Assembly: GCF_008728515.1 (NCBI RefSeq)
Contig: NC_044977.1
Coordinates: 168,439,139 to 168,503,138, forward strand
Direction of reading: 5' to 3'
DNA from: Papio anubis
Taxonomy: Eukaryota; Chordata; Mammalia; Primates; Cercopithecidae
DNA: 64,000 nt
Shown here: positions 24,375-35,270 of the stretch, piece by piece
Layout of the letters: each line of letters opens with the position of its first letter
How positions within the stretch are numbered: the stretch's first letter is position 1
Notes under the pieces: model-generated
Seen by the model: only the letters and a program-made list of their open reading frames with translations
What the model was told of the DNA's origin: nothing
The model's database searches: none
Program-made: the position numbers and the translations under genes

Positions 24375-24765
24375 TATAGCATTATATCAGTCAGGATATG
24401 CTAGGTTATGCTGAACTAACAAAATCCTAAAATCCTAGTAACTTAAAGAAATAAAAACTTATTTATTGTTCCCTCAATATATTCGTATTAGGTCAGCAGG
24501 TCTTAGGTCATCAGGTCCTCTGTTCCAAGTTATTCTCTCAGGGTCACAGGTTAACAAAGGCTTCACCATCTGTAATACTGTTTGTTTCTGTGACAAGGAA
24601 AAGGAACCTTAGCAAATCACACACCAACTTTTAACATCTGCCAGAAGTGATAAGTGACATATCACTTCCATTCACATTTTATTGGCCACAGCCAATAACA
24701 TAACTTCTGGAGTAACCTAACTTCAAGGGGGTGGAGAATTGCAATCCTTCCAGGTGATCAGAAGG
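24375..24765. mobile_element. Probable ancient interspersed repeat, family unassigned
   Basis: 'gatatgctaggttatgctga', 'aaacttatttattgttccct', 'gaagtgataagtgacatatc', 'acttccattcacattttatt', 'ggccacagccaataacataa' and 'aattgcaatccttcc' occur in an order I have seen in many dispersed human copies. I cannot name the family from memory. Confidence 0.45.
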
Positions 24766-24839
24766 AGAACAAGAAATATTAGGAAACAGATTTAAACATT
24801 ACAAGCATTCAATATGCTATATTTTAAATGGTCTATTTT

Positions 24840-24957
24840 TCTCTTTTTCAGTTACCTTTGAGCTCCTGGAAAGAAAATGTTGAATTATATCCATATTTCC
24901 AAAGTTTGTACCTTATGCAGTCCTGGGAACTCAATAAATATTTGTTGAATGAATAAC
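24840..24957 (+). mobile_element. L2 3' end
   Basis: It ends 'gaactcaataaatatttgtt' then 'gaatgaataa', the near-perfect sense L2 terminus. Confidence 0.85.
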
Positions 24958-25162
24958 AGGGACAGTCAGCAGTGTCAAATATTTCAGCATGTTGAAGAAG
25001 TAATAATGAAAAGAGACTTTTGGATGTGACACAAAGTCCACTTGTAATAACTGAAAAATTATGTCAGAAATATGACAAATTGAGGTGAGGAAATGAAGAC
25101 AAAGCATTGACACTGCCCTTTCCAAAAGTCTAGCAGCAATTCCAAGGAGAGGTTGTCCAGAT

Positions 25163-25268
25163 CTCACCATTGTTGAGACCAGTCCTAAATTTCATCAATA
25201 TGCCTAAGGTGGCAGAGCCTCTGCAAATATTCAAGGAAAACAGCTTCATTTTTGAACAAAATACAACT
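25163..25268 (+). repeat. Inverted duplication, left arm
   Basis: This roughly 106-bp segment reappears as its reverse complement at 26511-26622, at about 85% identity by eye. Shared words (as read on the right arm) are 'ttttgttcaaaaatgaagc', 'cagaggctctg', 'gcatattgat' and 'ttaggactggt'. The arms are about 1.24 kb apart. Confidence 0.85.
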
Positions 25269-25269
25269 G

Positions 25270-25930
25270 TGTTCAAAAGTTGCATTCTGCAACTTCAAGT
25301 AGCAGCTTGAACAAAGTTGTTCTATATAGATGACAATAGAGCAGGTCTGGTGGGAGATCAGACGGAAGGAGACAGTGAAGTTTTAAGAGAGAGGATGAGT
25401 AATTGATGAAATGTTTAGGCAGCACCCCAGGAGGAAGTGGGATAATAAAATAAGTGGGCATTGGGACAGTAATCCTTTTGAGATGAGGTGATTTGAATCA
25501 AAATGGTGATAAATAGAGCTGTGACTTGTAATAAAAGAGAAATTTTGGAGATGTGCTTCCCTAATGGTCTTTATTTCATCTGAGAAGAAAAATCTGATAA
25601 TATTTTGAGTGTGGAGCGGGCATTGGACAGAGGACTTAAAAAGCAAGGAAAAATTTAGAACGGCCTTTACGGTAACAGAGCTACCAGGGATTATAATGAC
25701 TGAACAGCACTGATAATGGATGCCTAGTTGGGGCTTAAATGTTAAATGACAAAAGAAAACACTCGCCTCCACAGTTACTGGAACCATCTGTATGACTTAG
25801 TGTCTAGATATTATAACCCTACAAGTCACCTGGTTACATAGCCAAGCCCAGTACCAAGGAAATTCAAGTAGATGATCCCTTTCTGACGTTAGTCAAAAAG
25901 TATACTGCCTTGACTACCTGTATTAAAAAA
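25270..25930. other. Spacer of the inverted duplication, unassigned
   Basis: No confident repeat. The 134-codon antisense frame (25383-25787) has no domain that I recognise. Small 8-bp hairpin aagttgca/tgcaactt near 25278-25296. Confidence 0.4.
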
Positions 25931-25934
25931 AAAT

Positions 25935-26255
25935 AACCTGTAATCCCAGCACTTTGGGAGGCCGAGGCGGGTGGATCACGAGGTCAGGAGATCGAGACTA
26001 TCCTGGCTAACATGGTGAAACCCCGTCTCTACTAAAAATACAAAAAACTAGCCGGGCGTGGTGGCGGGCGCCTGTAGTCTCAGCTACTTGGGAGGCTGAG
26101 GCGGGAGAATGGCGTGAACCCGGGAGGCGGAGCTTGCAGTGAGCCGAGATCACGCCACTGCACTCTCAGCCTGGGAGACACAGCGAGACTCCGTCTCAAA
26201 AAAAAAAAATAAATAAAATAAAAAAAAATAAAAATAAAAAAATAAAAAAAAAACT
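25935..26255 (+). mobile_element. AluY-type element, slightly 5'-truncated
   Basis: It starts within 'cctgtaatcccagcactttg', so the first 20-30 bases are missing. 'gagaatggcgtgaacccggg' and 'ggcggagcttgcagtgagcc' are AluY-type bases, and many CpGs are intact, so this is one of the youngest insertions here. The tail is an A-rich tract with T interruptions. Confidence 0.95.
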
Positions 26256-26510
26256 TGATAACTACGATTATTTTAACTTCATTACTGGGAACAAAATGAA
26301 AATGCGATGTTGAATAACATCCCAGTGGCCATTTTAGATCTACTATCATTATTAATGCTAGGAGGACGCTGGAATTGATTCGATTAACTTAAAATATACA
26401 CAGAAGTATTATTATGCAACATTCAAGAGGCTTTTCTGTCTTGTAGAATCTAATATCACCTAAAAAATGAGCAGGTGTCTCATAAAAGAAGAACAAATAA
26501 GATTTTTAAA

Positions 26511-26622
26511 AAGTTTGCATTTTGTTCAAAAATGAAGCAAAGTCTTCCTCGAATATTTTCAGAGGCTCTGCTACCTTGGGCATATTGATAGAACTTAGGA
26601 CTGGTTTCAGCAATGGCGATTT
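26511..26622 (-). repeat. Inverted duplication, right arm
   Basis: Reverse-complement partner of 25163-25268. The match begins around 'gcattttgttc' and fades after 'caatggcgat'. Confidence 0.85.
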
Positions 26623-26624
26623 CC

Positions 26625-27218
26625 AGAAAACAAATGTAACAACACTAATGACAGGACCCTTTTAGGTCCTCCATATTTATTCATATATAATGATAACAGA
26701 GCAATCATTGTAACTCATTGTGTGACAAGATTGGTATCTACTATTTAAATGTACAGAAATAGTTACACTCTGAGAAAACAGCCTTGGTATTGAGAGAGAG
26801 TCATGTCAAGAAGAAGTGGAGCTGAAAGGAAGGGTAAAATGATGAATTCAGTTTGAGAAGATAATGGGAATGCCAGTTAAAATGATAGGAAATAATGTCC
26901 TATGCAGATAGTAAATCTCTCATTGGTAAGGAAACTAGTTATGAAACATATGTAAACAAATGAATTTATAATATCATTTATATTGCTAGGCCATATGACT
27001 ATTTTTTAAACCTGAGTTATAAGAGGTAATTAGATATACATATTAAAGGCAACATAATGTTCAATAAAAGGTAATTTTAATGTATAATTGAGTTCTTACA
27101 GGTATGTACGGAGCCACTTTTTAAACATGAATGGGAGGCTAGAGCAAAGCTGCAAATAAGAAACAGCTTCAGCTGGGATTACCGTGCTTATTAAAGCTGC
27201 AGGCACTTGACTAGCTTA
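26625..27218. other. Unassigned stretch, no gene seen
   Basis: About 0.6 kb with no named repeat or exon-like segment. Confidence 0.45.
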
Positions 27219-27232
27219 AAAAATATCCTCTT

Positions 27233-27402
27233 CATTTACATCAGGTATAACTCCCAATGCCATCCCTCCCCCGATGTAAATGACGAGTTGATGGGTGCTG
27301 ATGAGTTGCTGGGTGCAGCACACCAACATGGCACAAGTATACATATGTAACAAACCTGCACGTTGTGCACATGTACCCTAGAACTTAAAGTATAATAATA
27401 AT
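27233..27402 (+). mobile_element. Short LINE-1 (L1PA-type) insertion with 5' inversion
   Basis: The 170-bp insert is bounded by a perfect 14-bp target duplication (aaaaatatcctctt at 27219-27232 and 27403-27416). Positions 27273-27402 are the sense L1PA 3' end (gatgtaaatgacgag ... cctagaacttaaagt, AATAAT tail). Positions 27233-27272 are the immediately preceding L1 3'-UTR sequence in reverse complement (ggtataactcccaatgccat). Inverted and direct parts overlap by about 10 bp (catttacatc / gatgtaaatg). This is the signature of twin priming during L1 retrotransposition. Confidence 0.95.
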
Positions 27403-27419
27403 AAAAATATCCTCTTTGG

Positions 27420-29030
27420 TAACGGTTCTGATGTTTTCTTGGAAAGTATTCACAGTTTAATTCTTACAACTTGTCTCATTTGCTGAAAAACTTCAGGAAC
27501 TAAGAAGCCAAATGCTAAATAAACCACAGCTAGTAATGAAGAGCATTCTTTCTTTCTTTAAAACATGTGCCTGGTACTTATATTTATTTGGGCCAAACTC
27601 CTGTAATTATTTTCCACGAAGGTATGCCAAGCCATCCTCAAACTAGCCTCTCAATGACTTCCAAACTATTTCAGTTTGTATACACACATTATACTCCCGT
27701 CCACACACAGACACACTCATGAAGTCAGTGCCACAGGTTTAGTTCCAAACACAATAAAGATAGCACAGTACTTGGCAGTATCTTAAAGGACATGCTCCAC
27801 TGTGTTTTCTATATACTTGATGATAATCATCCAAATTTTAATAATATATTACTATTATCATTTCTTAGACTCAATTTATTAAAACCTTAGTAAGAGCCAG
27901 CTTCCAAGATTCATGGCTGTTTATTTTAGTAATAAAGTAATGACATGAAGTCTTAAAAAACTCTTTCAAGTTGGAACAAACACCAATGCCCTCATATGCC
28001 CTATTTGCAGTAGGGAGCATGAAGGGTGCTTTGTGTTGACATACATTGTCTCACTTCTGTATTCACGCTTTAACTGTTAGAAACAAAGAAACGACGCTTC
28101 ATCTTTAATGTTTAGACTCCCCTTTAGTGGGAATTTATGAAACAGAAATGAGTAACTTTATTCCTACGAGATCCTATTAATCGAGGCAATCACTCGGTTG
28201 GCACATTTCTGTTTCCTTCAGGTTATAAAAATTGAGAACCTTCTGATATTATTTGATTAGGTGACCCCTCTAGAGATTAATCACTATTATTACCCAAACC
28301 TTTTATTATTCTGAAACACAAGGTCAATTATTAAAATATCCCATTTCATTTATGAGGATAAAAAGCCACAGCCTTTGCTGCTCAAAACAAAACTAGTTGA
28401 TGTTGCATCACAAACACATCTGGGAAAGTAGTTAAGTTGCCAGGTTTTGAATTATCAAAGGGATGATGTGAAAACAAGTTCATTGAATAACACAGAATTT
28501 CCAAACTCAGCTAATGGACAAGATGATTCATTGTTCCGACGTGGCAAGACCAAATAGAAAGCCAACAACTGGGAAAGGACAAAAATGCAGAGACTGGAAA
28601 CTTTCAAACTTGGGCATGGAAAGCAAGCAATTTGCTGTAATCAGAATGTAATAAGTAGCATTAATTTATAGGAAGATGTCTTTTAGAGTACCAAATTAGC
28701 CTAATCAATTTAGAAACTTATTAATGGCCCTGACAATTTTCCTTAAGGACCACATCAAGGTACAAAACTGTTAATGTCACTTCAGCATTCGCATAAAAGT
28801 AGGTTATCTTCACATCAAATCTGACTATGGTTATGAAGCCTATCTTGGATGCATTTTGAAGCAGTTTTCAAATTAAAGTTTCATTAGTGCTCCCTTAATA
28901 CTGTCATTTATTGATTGTTCTCATCTCCATTCCATTCATGTAATATCATTTTCCTCCAGTAAATCATTCCAATGTATGATAGACTTAGCAGAAGCTATTT
29001 CTCTGTATATGTGGAAAGAGAAGGAAACTA
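27420..29030. other. Repeat-poor stretch, no gene seen
   Basis: About 1.6 kb without any repeat I can recognise and without convincing frames. Several homeodomain-like TAAT motifs occur (e.g. cctaatcaatttag, agcattaattta near 28650-28720). This is the longest repeat-free block between 25 and 40 kb apart from the promoter zone, so it is a reasonable place for conserved non-coding sequence, but conservation cannot be judged from one genome. Confidence 0.45.
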
Positions 29031-29034
29031 TTCA

Positions 29035-29230
29035 GGGAAGCAGAGAGAACACCAGGCTTTGAGTCAAAAATAGTTCACTATTTAATGTTGCCACCCACAA
29101 ATTACTTGATCTTGGAAATCACTTGACCTTAGCTTTGCTTCCTTATCTAAAAAAAGAAAGTAGCCAATACTAATGCCAACCCACCAAATTTGTGGGAAGA
29201 AACAATAATTCCAACAGTAACTTTTGTGTT
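29035..29230 (+). mobile_element. MIR SINE
   Basis: 'aacaccaggctttgagtcaa', 'acaaattacttgatcttgga', 'gctttgcttccttatctaaa' follow sense MIR. Confidence 0.7.
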
Positions 29231-29234
29231 CTGT

Positions 29235-29915
29235 GAAATACTGTTTCAACGTAAGTTTTTAGTATGTGAACTAGTAGGAAAAAATAAAAACATTTTGCTC
29301 TAAATAGACATAGAAATGTAAATCCCATCATTTCTAATGGCAGACTTTTTTATTATTAGTTATAATTATATTATTAATATATTAATATGGATGTATGCTA
29401 TTTGTTTTTTTCAAATCCTTTATGCCTGCTAAAAATTCTGAATTATGGAAACTTTTACTTTTGTTAAGGGCAATTTTTTAAGAAAGGAATTCTTTTTCCT
29501 GGCTTTTTTTGTAATGGTTCTTCGATTCTTGAAAATTTAAATTAAAAACACATGTTCTAATTTACGATCTAAAATGAGAAGACTTTATTTTTAAGTATCA
29601 TCTCTTTAGATTTACTTGTATTGATTTTTATTTATGAAGGATCAACGTGGAATATATTGGTTTAGACATAATTTCTGAATAATTAAAAATTATGCCACTA
29701 ATTAATAAAAAATTGTTACAGATCCAACTGTTCACCAAATTCCATAGGAACTAAAAAACTGTATATTGACAGCAATTTTCTAAAGTCAAACTCTTCTTCA
29801 TGAGGTCCTAAAATACTTTTTTAACTCAATCTACTAGAAGCTGTCAATTAACCAGTAATTGAGATGTATCTACTTTATTTGGGAGAGAACAAATGGAAAG
29901 CCATATCAAAATCAT
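29235..29915. other. Unassigned AT-rich stretch
   Basis: Very AT-rich around 29340-29400, including the palindromic attaatatattaat. No gene or named repeat. Confidence 0.45.
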
Positions 29916-30102
29916 ATCTTACAGAATATAGGTTTGAATACTTCTTTACTTATCTTTCCTACTCTTAAGGAAATTTCTCTTTATCATGAGCGTCTCAATG
30001 CTTAGCTTTTTAAACTTTTTAAAAGTGTAATTCAAATAGAGTACTGCATAGATTATATTTATACAACTCAATGAATTTTTACAAGGGAACACTCCTAGAT
30101 GA
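29916..30102 (+). repeat. Local direct duplication, copy 1
   Basis: About 187 bp that recur at 31056-31243 with roughly 91% identity by eye. Shared blocks include 'cttaaggaaatttctcttta', 'gctttttaaactttttaaaa' and 'caactcaatgaatttttaca'. Copy 1 stops after 'actcctagatgac'. The matching sequence in copy 2 continues into what looks like an older dispersed repeat, so copy 2 is more likely the source. Confidence 0.9.
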
Positions 30103-30419
30103 CAGAGTATTACGCTGTTTTTAAGGCAAATTGCAGAATATATTTAGACTCTGGATAGCTATTCAACTCAATTTTCTACAACCCCTATGTCCACTAGGCA
30201 GCAGAATTTAATTACTTGTTTCACAAATGTTTGGGGGCACCAACTTTGTTCAAGGCACTGACAGGCATTGCAAGAAAGAGTTATAACAAAACAAAATCTC
30301 TACTGTCACAGAACTCACTGTCGAGATTACTGATGTTCTACCAGATCAGCAAAGAACTGAATTATCAAGGGAAGGCCACCTTAGTTCACTGTACCCTACT
30401 TATTACTTCTCAATAAGTT

Positions 30420-30588
30420 CCTCTTTGGAGAACCTGAGAAATTGATATTTTCCAGGCAAGGGAGTATATCTCTGAGATGGCAGTAGAGGGCAAGGTCTAC
30501 CGCTGCCTGGACCTTGACCACTACTGCCATCTTAGAGGTACTCTTTCTTTCCTGGAAGGAATCAATTTTCTCAGATTCCCCAAAGAGT
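30420..30588. repeat. 169-bp imperfect palindrome
   Basis: Left arm 30420-30496 and right arm 30511-30588 are reverse complements at about 80%, with a 14-nt centre (30497-30510). Strongest pairing: gatggcagtag (left) with ctactgccatc (right); caaggt with accttg; tgagaaattgat with atcaattttctca; ctctttgg with ccaaagag. It lies between the two copies of the direct duplication. It could be a palindromic (MITE-like) DNA-transposon relic or a local inverted duplication. The 87-codon frame 30477-30740 crosses it by chance. Confidence 0.85.
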
Positions 30589-31055
30589 CAAGCAGACCCC
30601 AGCTTCTAAACCATCACAAAGTCTATGAGCACTCAGAATTTGTCAGAATACATGAGCTCAAGCTTACTGGCCCGCACCCACTGTCAAAAGCATCATTAAA
30701 AGGTGAAAAATGGATAGGGCATTGTCTAAGAGGTATGTAGCCCCCTCATCATTCTAGAAATTAAAATGTTTGAAGTCAGACAAGGAGGCATCCAATAACT
30801 AAACTTCTTTATATTCTGTAAGTATGATTCCTGTTCAAATCTTTGCTACATTAACAAGGATATTGCTCACTGGACCATTCAATTCCTTCTTTATGAAGAC
30901 TCAAGAGAAACATTTTTTTTTTTTTCCAGATTCAGTACCAAGAATGTTTTTTTATCTGGAAAAAAATAGTCTTCTGATTATATCTGCTTCTTTTGGTCTA
31001 ATGGCTGTTTAAAAACTTATGGTTAAATTGATGGACCAAGTCTGGTGAGTGTGTA

Positions 31056-31243
31056 TTCTTACAGAACACAGGTTTGAGTACTTCTTTACTTAACTTTTCT
31101 ATTCTTAAGGAAATTTCTCTTTACCATGAGTGTCTCAATGCTTCGCTTTTTAAACTTTTTAAAAGTATAATTCAAATACAGGGTACTGCGTAGATCATAT
31201 TTATACAACTCAATGAATTTTTACAAGTGAACACTCCTAGGTA
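31056..31243 (+). repeat. Local direct duplication, copy 2
   Basis: Partner of 29916-30102, offset about 1,140 bp. Downstream it continues as 'gtaaccaacaccccaaagca' and 'aggaaacagaacatttt', a pattern found in an ancient dispersed human repeat (acccagatcaagaaacagaacatt type) that runs to about 31480. Confidence 0.9.
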
Positions 31244-31539
31244 ACCAACACCCCAAAGCAGGAAACAGAACATTTTGGCATCTTACCTTCTCCCTCAACA
31301 TTAACCACAATGTGCTTATGAGTTAGCTTTGCTTAATATTGAACTGTACTTAAATGAATCACGCTTTATGGGGTTTCTACCTCTTGATGCTCAACATTGT
31401 TTGTGATAGTATTCATATTCTAGTCTGTAATTATAGTTATTTCATAATCATTCTAGGCTCTTATTTTTTTGGAATTTGATTTAGTGATCCTTTACATACT
31501 TTTAAAGTCATCTTAAACCCATTATTTTAAACAAAGGTT

Positions 31540-32620
31540 TAGAATAGGCAATGAGTTTGGGGATATGACATCAAAGGCACTGGCAACAATGACAAAAATA
31601 GACAAATAGGACTTTATGAAAATTTTAAAATTTTGTGCAAAAAAAGACATAGAAACAGAGTAAAAGATAACCACAGAGTGGGAGAAAATATTTACAAATC
31701 ATATATCAGATTAGGGATTAATATCTAGAATATACATGGAACTCCTAAAATTCAACAACAAACAGCCTGATTAAAAATGGGCAAAAGACTTGACTAAATA
31801 TTGCTTTAAATGAGATATACAAATGGCTAGCTAGCACATGAAAAGAGACTCAACATCCCTAATCTTCAGGAAAATACAAATCAAAACTACAATTAGATAC
31901 CACTTCACCCCCATTAGGATAGCCACCATCAAAAAAAATAGAAAATATGCATTGGGGAAGATGTGGAAAAATTAGAAAACTTGTAGGCTTTTGGTGGAAA
32001 TATAAAATGTACAGCCACTGTAGAAACAGTATGGCAGTTCCTCAAAGTATTAGAAATATTATGTCATCTAGCAATTCCACTTCTGAGTGTATTCCAAAAG
32101 GACTGAAAGTAGAGTCTTAAGGGATATCTGTTCACTCATGTTTATAGCAACATTAAACCGAAGCAGCTTTATACAACAGCTAAACCAAAGCCATCTATGG
32201 ACAGTTGACAAGAAATGCAAAATGTCATATTTACACACAGTGGAATATGATTTAGCCTTAAGAAGGAAGGAAATTCTGACACATGTTACAATATGGATGA
32301 AATCAAGTTATGTGAAATAAGCCAATTACAAAAAGACAAATACTGTATGATTCCACTTATATGAGGTACTTAAAGTAATCAAAATCAATCATAGAGACAG
32401 AAAATAGCATGGTGGTTGCCAGGGGCTGTGGGCAGGGAAGAATGGGGAACAACTGTTTAATGGATATAGTGTTTCCGTTTTGCAAGATGAAAAGAGTTCT
32501 AGAGATGGATGGTGGTGATGCTTGCACAACAATATGTATGTACACTGAGCTGTGCACTTAAAATGATTAAGATGATAAATTTCATATTACATATATTTTA
32601 TGACAAAAATTAAAAAGATA
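31540..32620 (+). mobile_element. Old LINE-1 (L1M) 3' portion, sense
   Basis: It covers the end of ORF2 and the 3' UTR: 'gacaaataggactttatgaa', 'tgggagaaaatatttacaaa', 'acacagtggaatatgattta', 'ggtggttgccaggggctgtg', 'gcacttaaaatgattaagat', ending in an A-rich tail. Stops and frameshifts are frequent, and the 77-codon frame at 32087-32320 is a residual ORF2 piece. Confidence 0.9.
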
Positions 32621-32889
32621 AAGTATAAATAAGTAAACACTGTCTATTCACTGAGGGTGAAATATTAACTAATATCTAAGAAAAAATTTTGAAAAACAAA
32701 AAAGAATGCTAAAAAGTAGTTCTTACCTTTCTGGTTAAACCAAAGTCCAACTAACCAGAACATCTCATTAGCTGATATTTCTATGTAATTACATTATGTG
32801 GTCAGTCGATGAGATGCTTATCTTTCTAAAAAAATTTTTTATTTACTTTTAAGCTTGTCCTTATTCTTTATCTTGTTTCAAGTCATGTA

Positions 32890-33060
32890 TGGTACAATCA
32901 ATCAGAGGAAGCAGAGTTCAAAATTTGGCCCTTCCCGGCTGTGTATATATCCTTTGGCATAGTTTCTTATCTCTAAAGTCAGTTTAATAATACTTCCTTG
33001 CCCCTAAAATGCTGAGGTTAAACAAAAAGAGCCAACTACACCCAATACAAGTACTCAATA
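32890..33060 (+). mobile_element. MIR SINE
   Basis: 'gagttcaaaatttggccctt', 'tttggcatagtttcttatct', 'taataatacttccttgcccc' are sense MIR landmarks. Confidence 0.7.
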
Positions 33061-33099
33061 CTAATAAAGTAGTCATTGTCTAGAGTAATGCTATTGTTT

Positions 33100-33228
33100 A
33101 TACACTGGTCTTTACACACCATGAGGACAGGGTCTCACTTTTTCTGTCAACTTTGATATTCCCAGCATTAGCACTCTCCAGGTACACAGTAATCACTCAT
33201 AAAATATTTATTGAGTGCATTATATTAG
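33100..33228 (+). mobile_element. L2 3' end
   Basis: 'caccatgaggacagggtctc', 'atattcccagcattagcact' and 'cataaaatatttattgagtg' follow the sense L2 tail. Confidence 0.75.
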
Positions 33229-33414
33229 AGCAAAGAGAGCAGAAAATAATTGATTGCCCAGTACATCTTTGATTCAAAATCTGATCAAAATTAAAACATA
33301 TTAAAATAATGTACTTTAAAAATAAATTTCTGGTCCTTTCTGCATTTTTTACGTTTTACTTATGTCGGGTCTGCTGTCTTTTCACACATCGAACATAGTA
33401 TTTTTTAAAAGATG

Positions 33415-33920
33415 ATTATGGTGGACACAATAATGTACATCCTCCTCCCACTCCTGTAATCTTCAGTGCTTACTGAAAATACATTAGTTCCTAATCCTTA
33501 GAACCTGTAGATGATAACCTTATTTGGAAAAACGGTTTTTCATATGTTATTAAATTAAGGATTTTTAAGTGGGGAGATTATCCTGGATTATAAGGGTAGG
33601 CCCTAAATGCAAATATAACTGTCCTTATAAGAGAGAACAAAGGGAGATCAGACTCAGAGAAGGCGGGAGTGAAGACAAAGGCTGAGATTGTAGTGATGTG
33701 GCCGCAAGTCAAGGAATGGCAACAGAAGCTGGAAAAGGCCAGGAAAAGATTCTCCCCTAAAGCCTTCTAAGAGAGCAAATCCTTGCCAACATCTGGCTTT
33801 TGGTCAGTGATACTAATTTCAAACATCTGGCCTCTAGAATTTTGAAACAATACATTTCTGTTGTTTTAAGCCTCCAAGTTTATGGCAATCTTGGTACAGT
33901 AGCCATGGAAAACTAATATA
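33415..33920 (+). mobile_element. MLT1-type solo LTR (ERVL-MaLR)
   Basis: 'gatgataaccttatttggaa', 'tgtccttataagagagaaca', 'atgtggccgcaagtcaagga', 'ctctagaattttgaaacaat', 'aagcctccaagtttatggca' and 'ctaatata' give the full 5'-to-3' order of an MLT1 LTR. No internal sequence flanks it. Confidence 0.88.
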
Positions 33921-33924
33921 TGAT

Positions 33925-34185
33925 GATAATAAAAATGGCTAACATTTATGTCTTACTAGGTACTACACACTATTCAAAACACTTTACGTGTATCACCTTA
34001 TTCAGTCTTCAATCCGGGCTCTGAGATTTATTTTCACTAGTTTATAGATGAGGATGCTGAGGCAAAGAGAAGTGCAATACATTGATTAAATTCTCACCAC
34101 TTTTAAAGAAAATAAAACAAGGACTCAAATCCAGTCAGTCTAGTTCTCAAACTCATACTCTTAAAATGCTACACCATGCTAAATC
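33925..34185 (-). mobile_element. MIR SINE
   Basis: 'taataaaaatggctaacatt', 'acactttacgtgtatcacct', 'tttatagatgaggatgctga', 'actcaaatccagtcagtcta' are antisense MIR in order, immediately abutting the MLT1 LTR. Confidence 0.85.
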
Positions 34186-34189
34186 ACTA

Positions 34190-35265
34190 TTTTTCTCTAT
34201 GATTTAATGTCAAATTTTACTATGAATAGAATGTACTATGAAGTCACTGTGAATGTAGAATTTATAGCCACCTGAGAGCTCGGTCCAGTACGTGGAACCT
34301 TTGTTCTTTAAATTCCAGGAGATTTGGATGACGTTAGGAAACTGAGACTGCTAACTTCTGGAAGTTGTACGTAACTAAATACAATTTTAAAATCTAGATT
34401 TTTTTCAGAATGCCTTCTGGAGTTTCCTGTGTTATTCTTTTGTTTAAGGAGCACCTGAAAGAAAAGATACATTTCATTCTTTTTTTCTCTCATTTCAGTT
34501 GAGGATAGTTGGGAGATTCTTGGAGAAGCAAAGGAAAAAGAAGTCTCTAATAATCTCTTCTATCATAAAAATTTCAGGGAATAACTTTTTAGTAATAAAA
34601 TCAGAACACATAAGGTAACAAAAAAAGTTAACAGGGAACACCTGACCTCATGTTATGAGAGACTCTCAGGAAAATCCTCAAATGGAGCTGCCTAACACTG
34701 TGGCATAATAATGTATTTTATTCTCATGGGGACAAATAGGTCTAATGACTAATCAAGGCACATCAGGATCAGTACTGTTTCCTGAAAGATGGGCTGCATA
34801 ACTACAAGGAAGGAAAATGAAAACTCTCTTACTGAAAACTTCTCACTAAAAATACCTGTTTTGAAATGCTACATGCTGGCTTGTTTTGGTAGATATAATT
34901 CCATAAATAAAGAGAACTGTCCCTCTGTTTGCAAATAAGGCAAAAAAATTAAACATAAGGTAGGATGATATTATAGGTAAATAAATAAAGTAATTGAGCA
35001 ATCTGAAGGTCTTTATCCTATTCTAAAACCATGTTCTAGTATACTCGACTGATTTATCAAGAGGTTAGGAATAAGATACTCTTTGAGACATATCCCAATC
35101 TACGCAAACTACTAGAAGTAGTACAGAATTATCTGAATATGATTAAAAGCACATTTATAATAGGATAAAGGCCTTGTAAAATAATTTGATTACTCTCTGC
35201 CCCTGGCTGTCCTTCAACTTCCTCTAATTGCAATTTTTTAATGTTAATCATGAGTTACTCCAAAA
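34190..35265. other. Unassigned stretch, no gene seen
   Basis: About 1.1 kb with no named repeat or coding signature. Confidence 0.45.
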
Positions 35266-35270
35266 TGGGG

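Noticed and set aside
30477..30740. 87-codon frame over the palindrome
   Set aside because: Half of it is palindrome sequence. It has no known domain, no promoter and no splice context.
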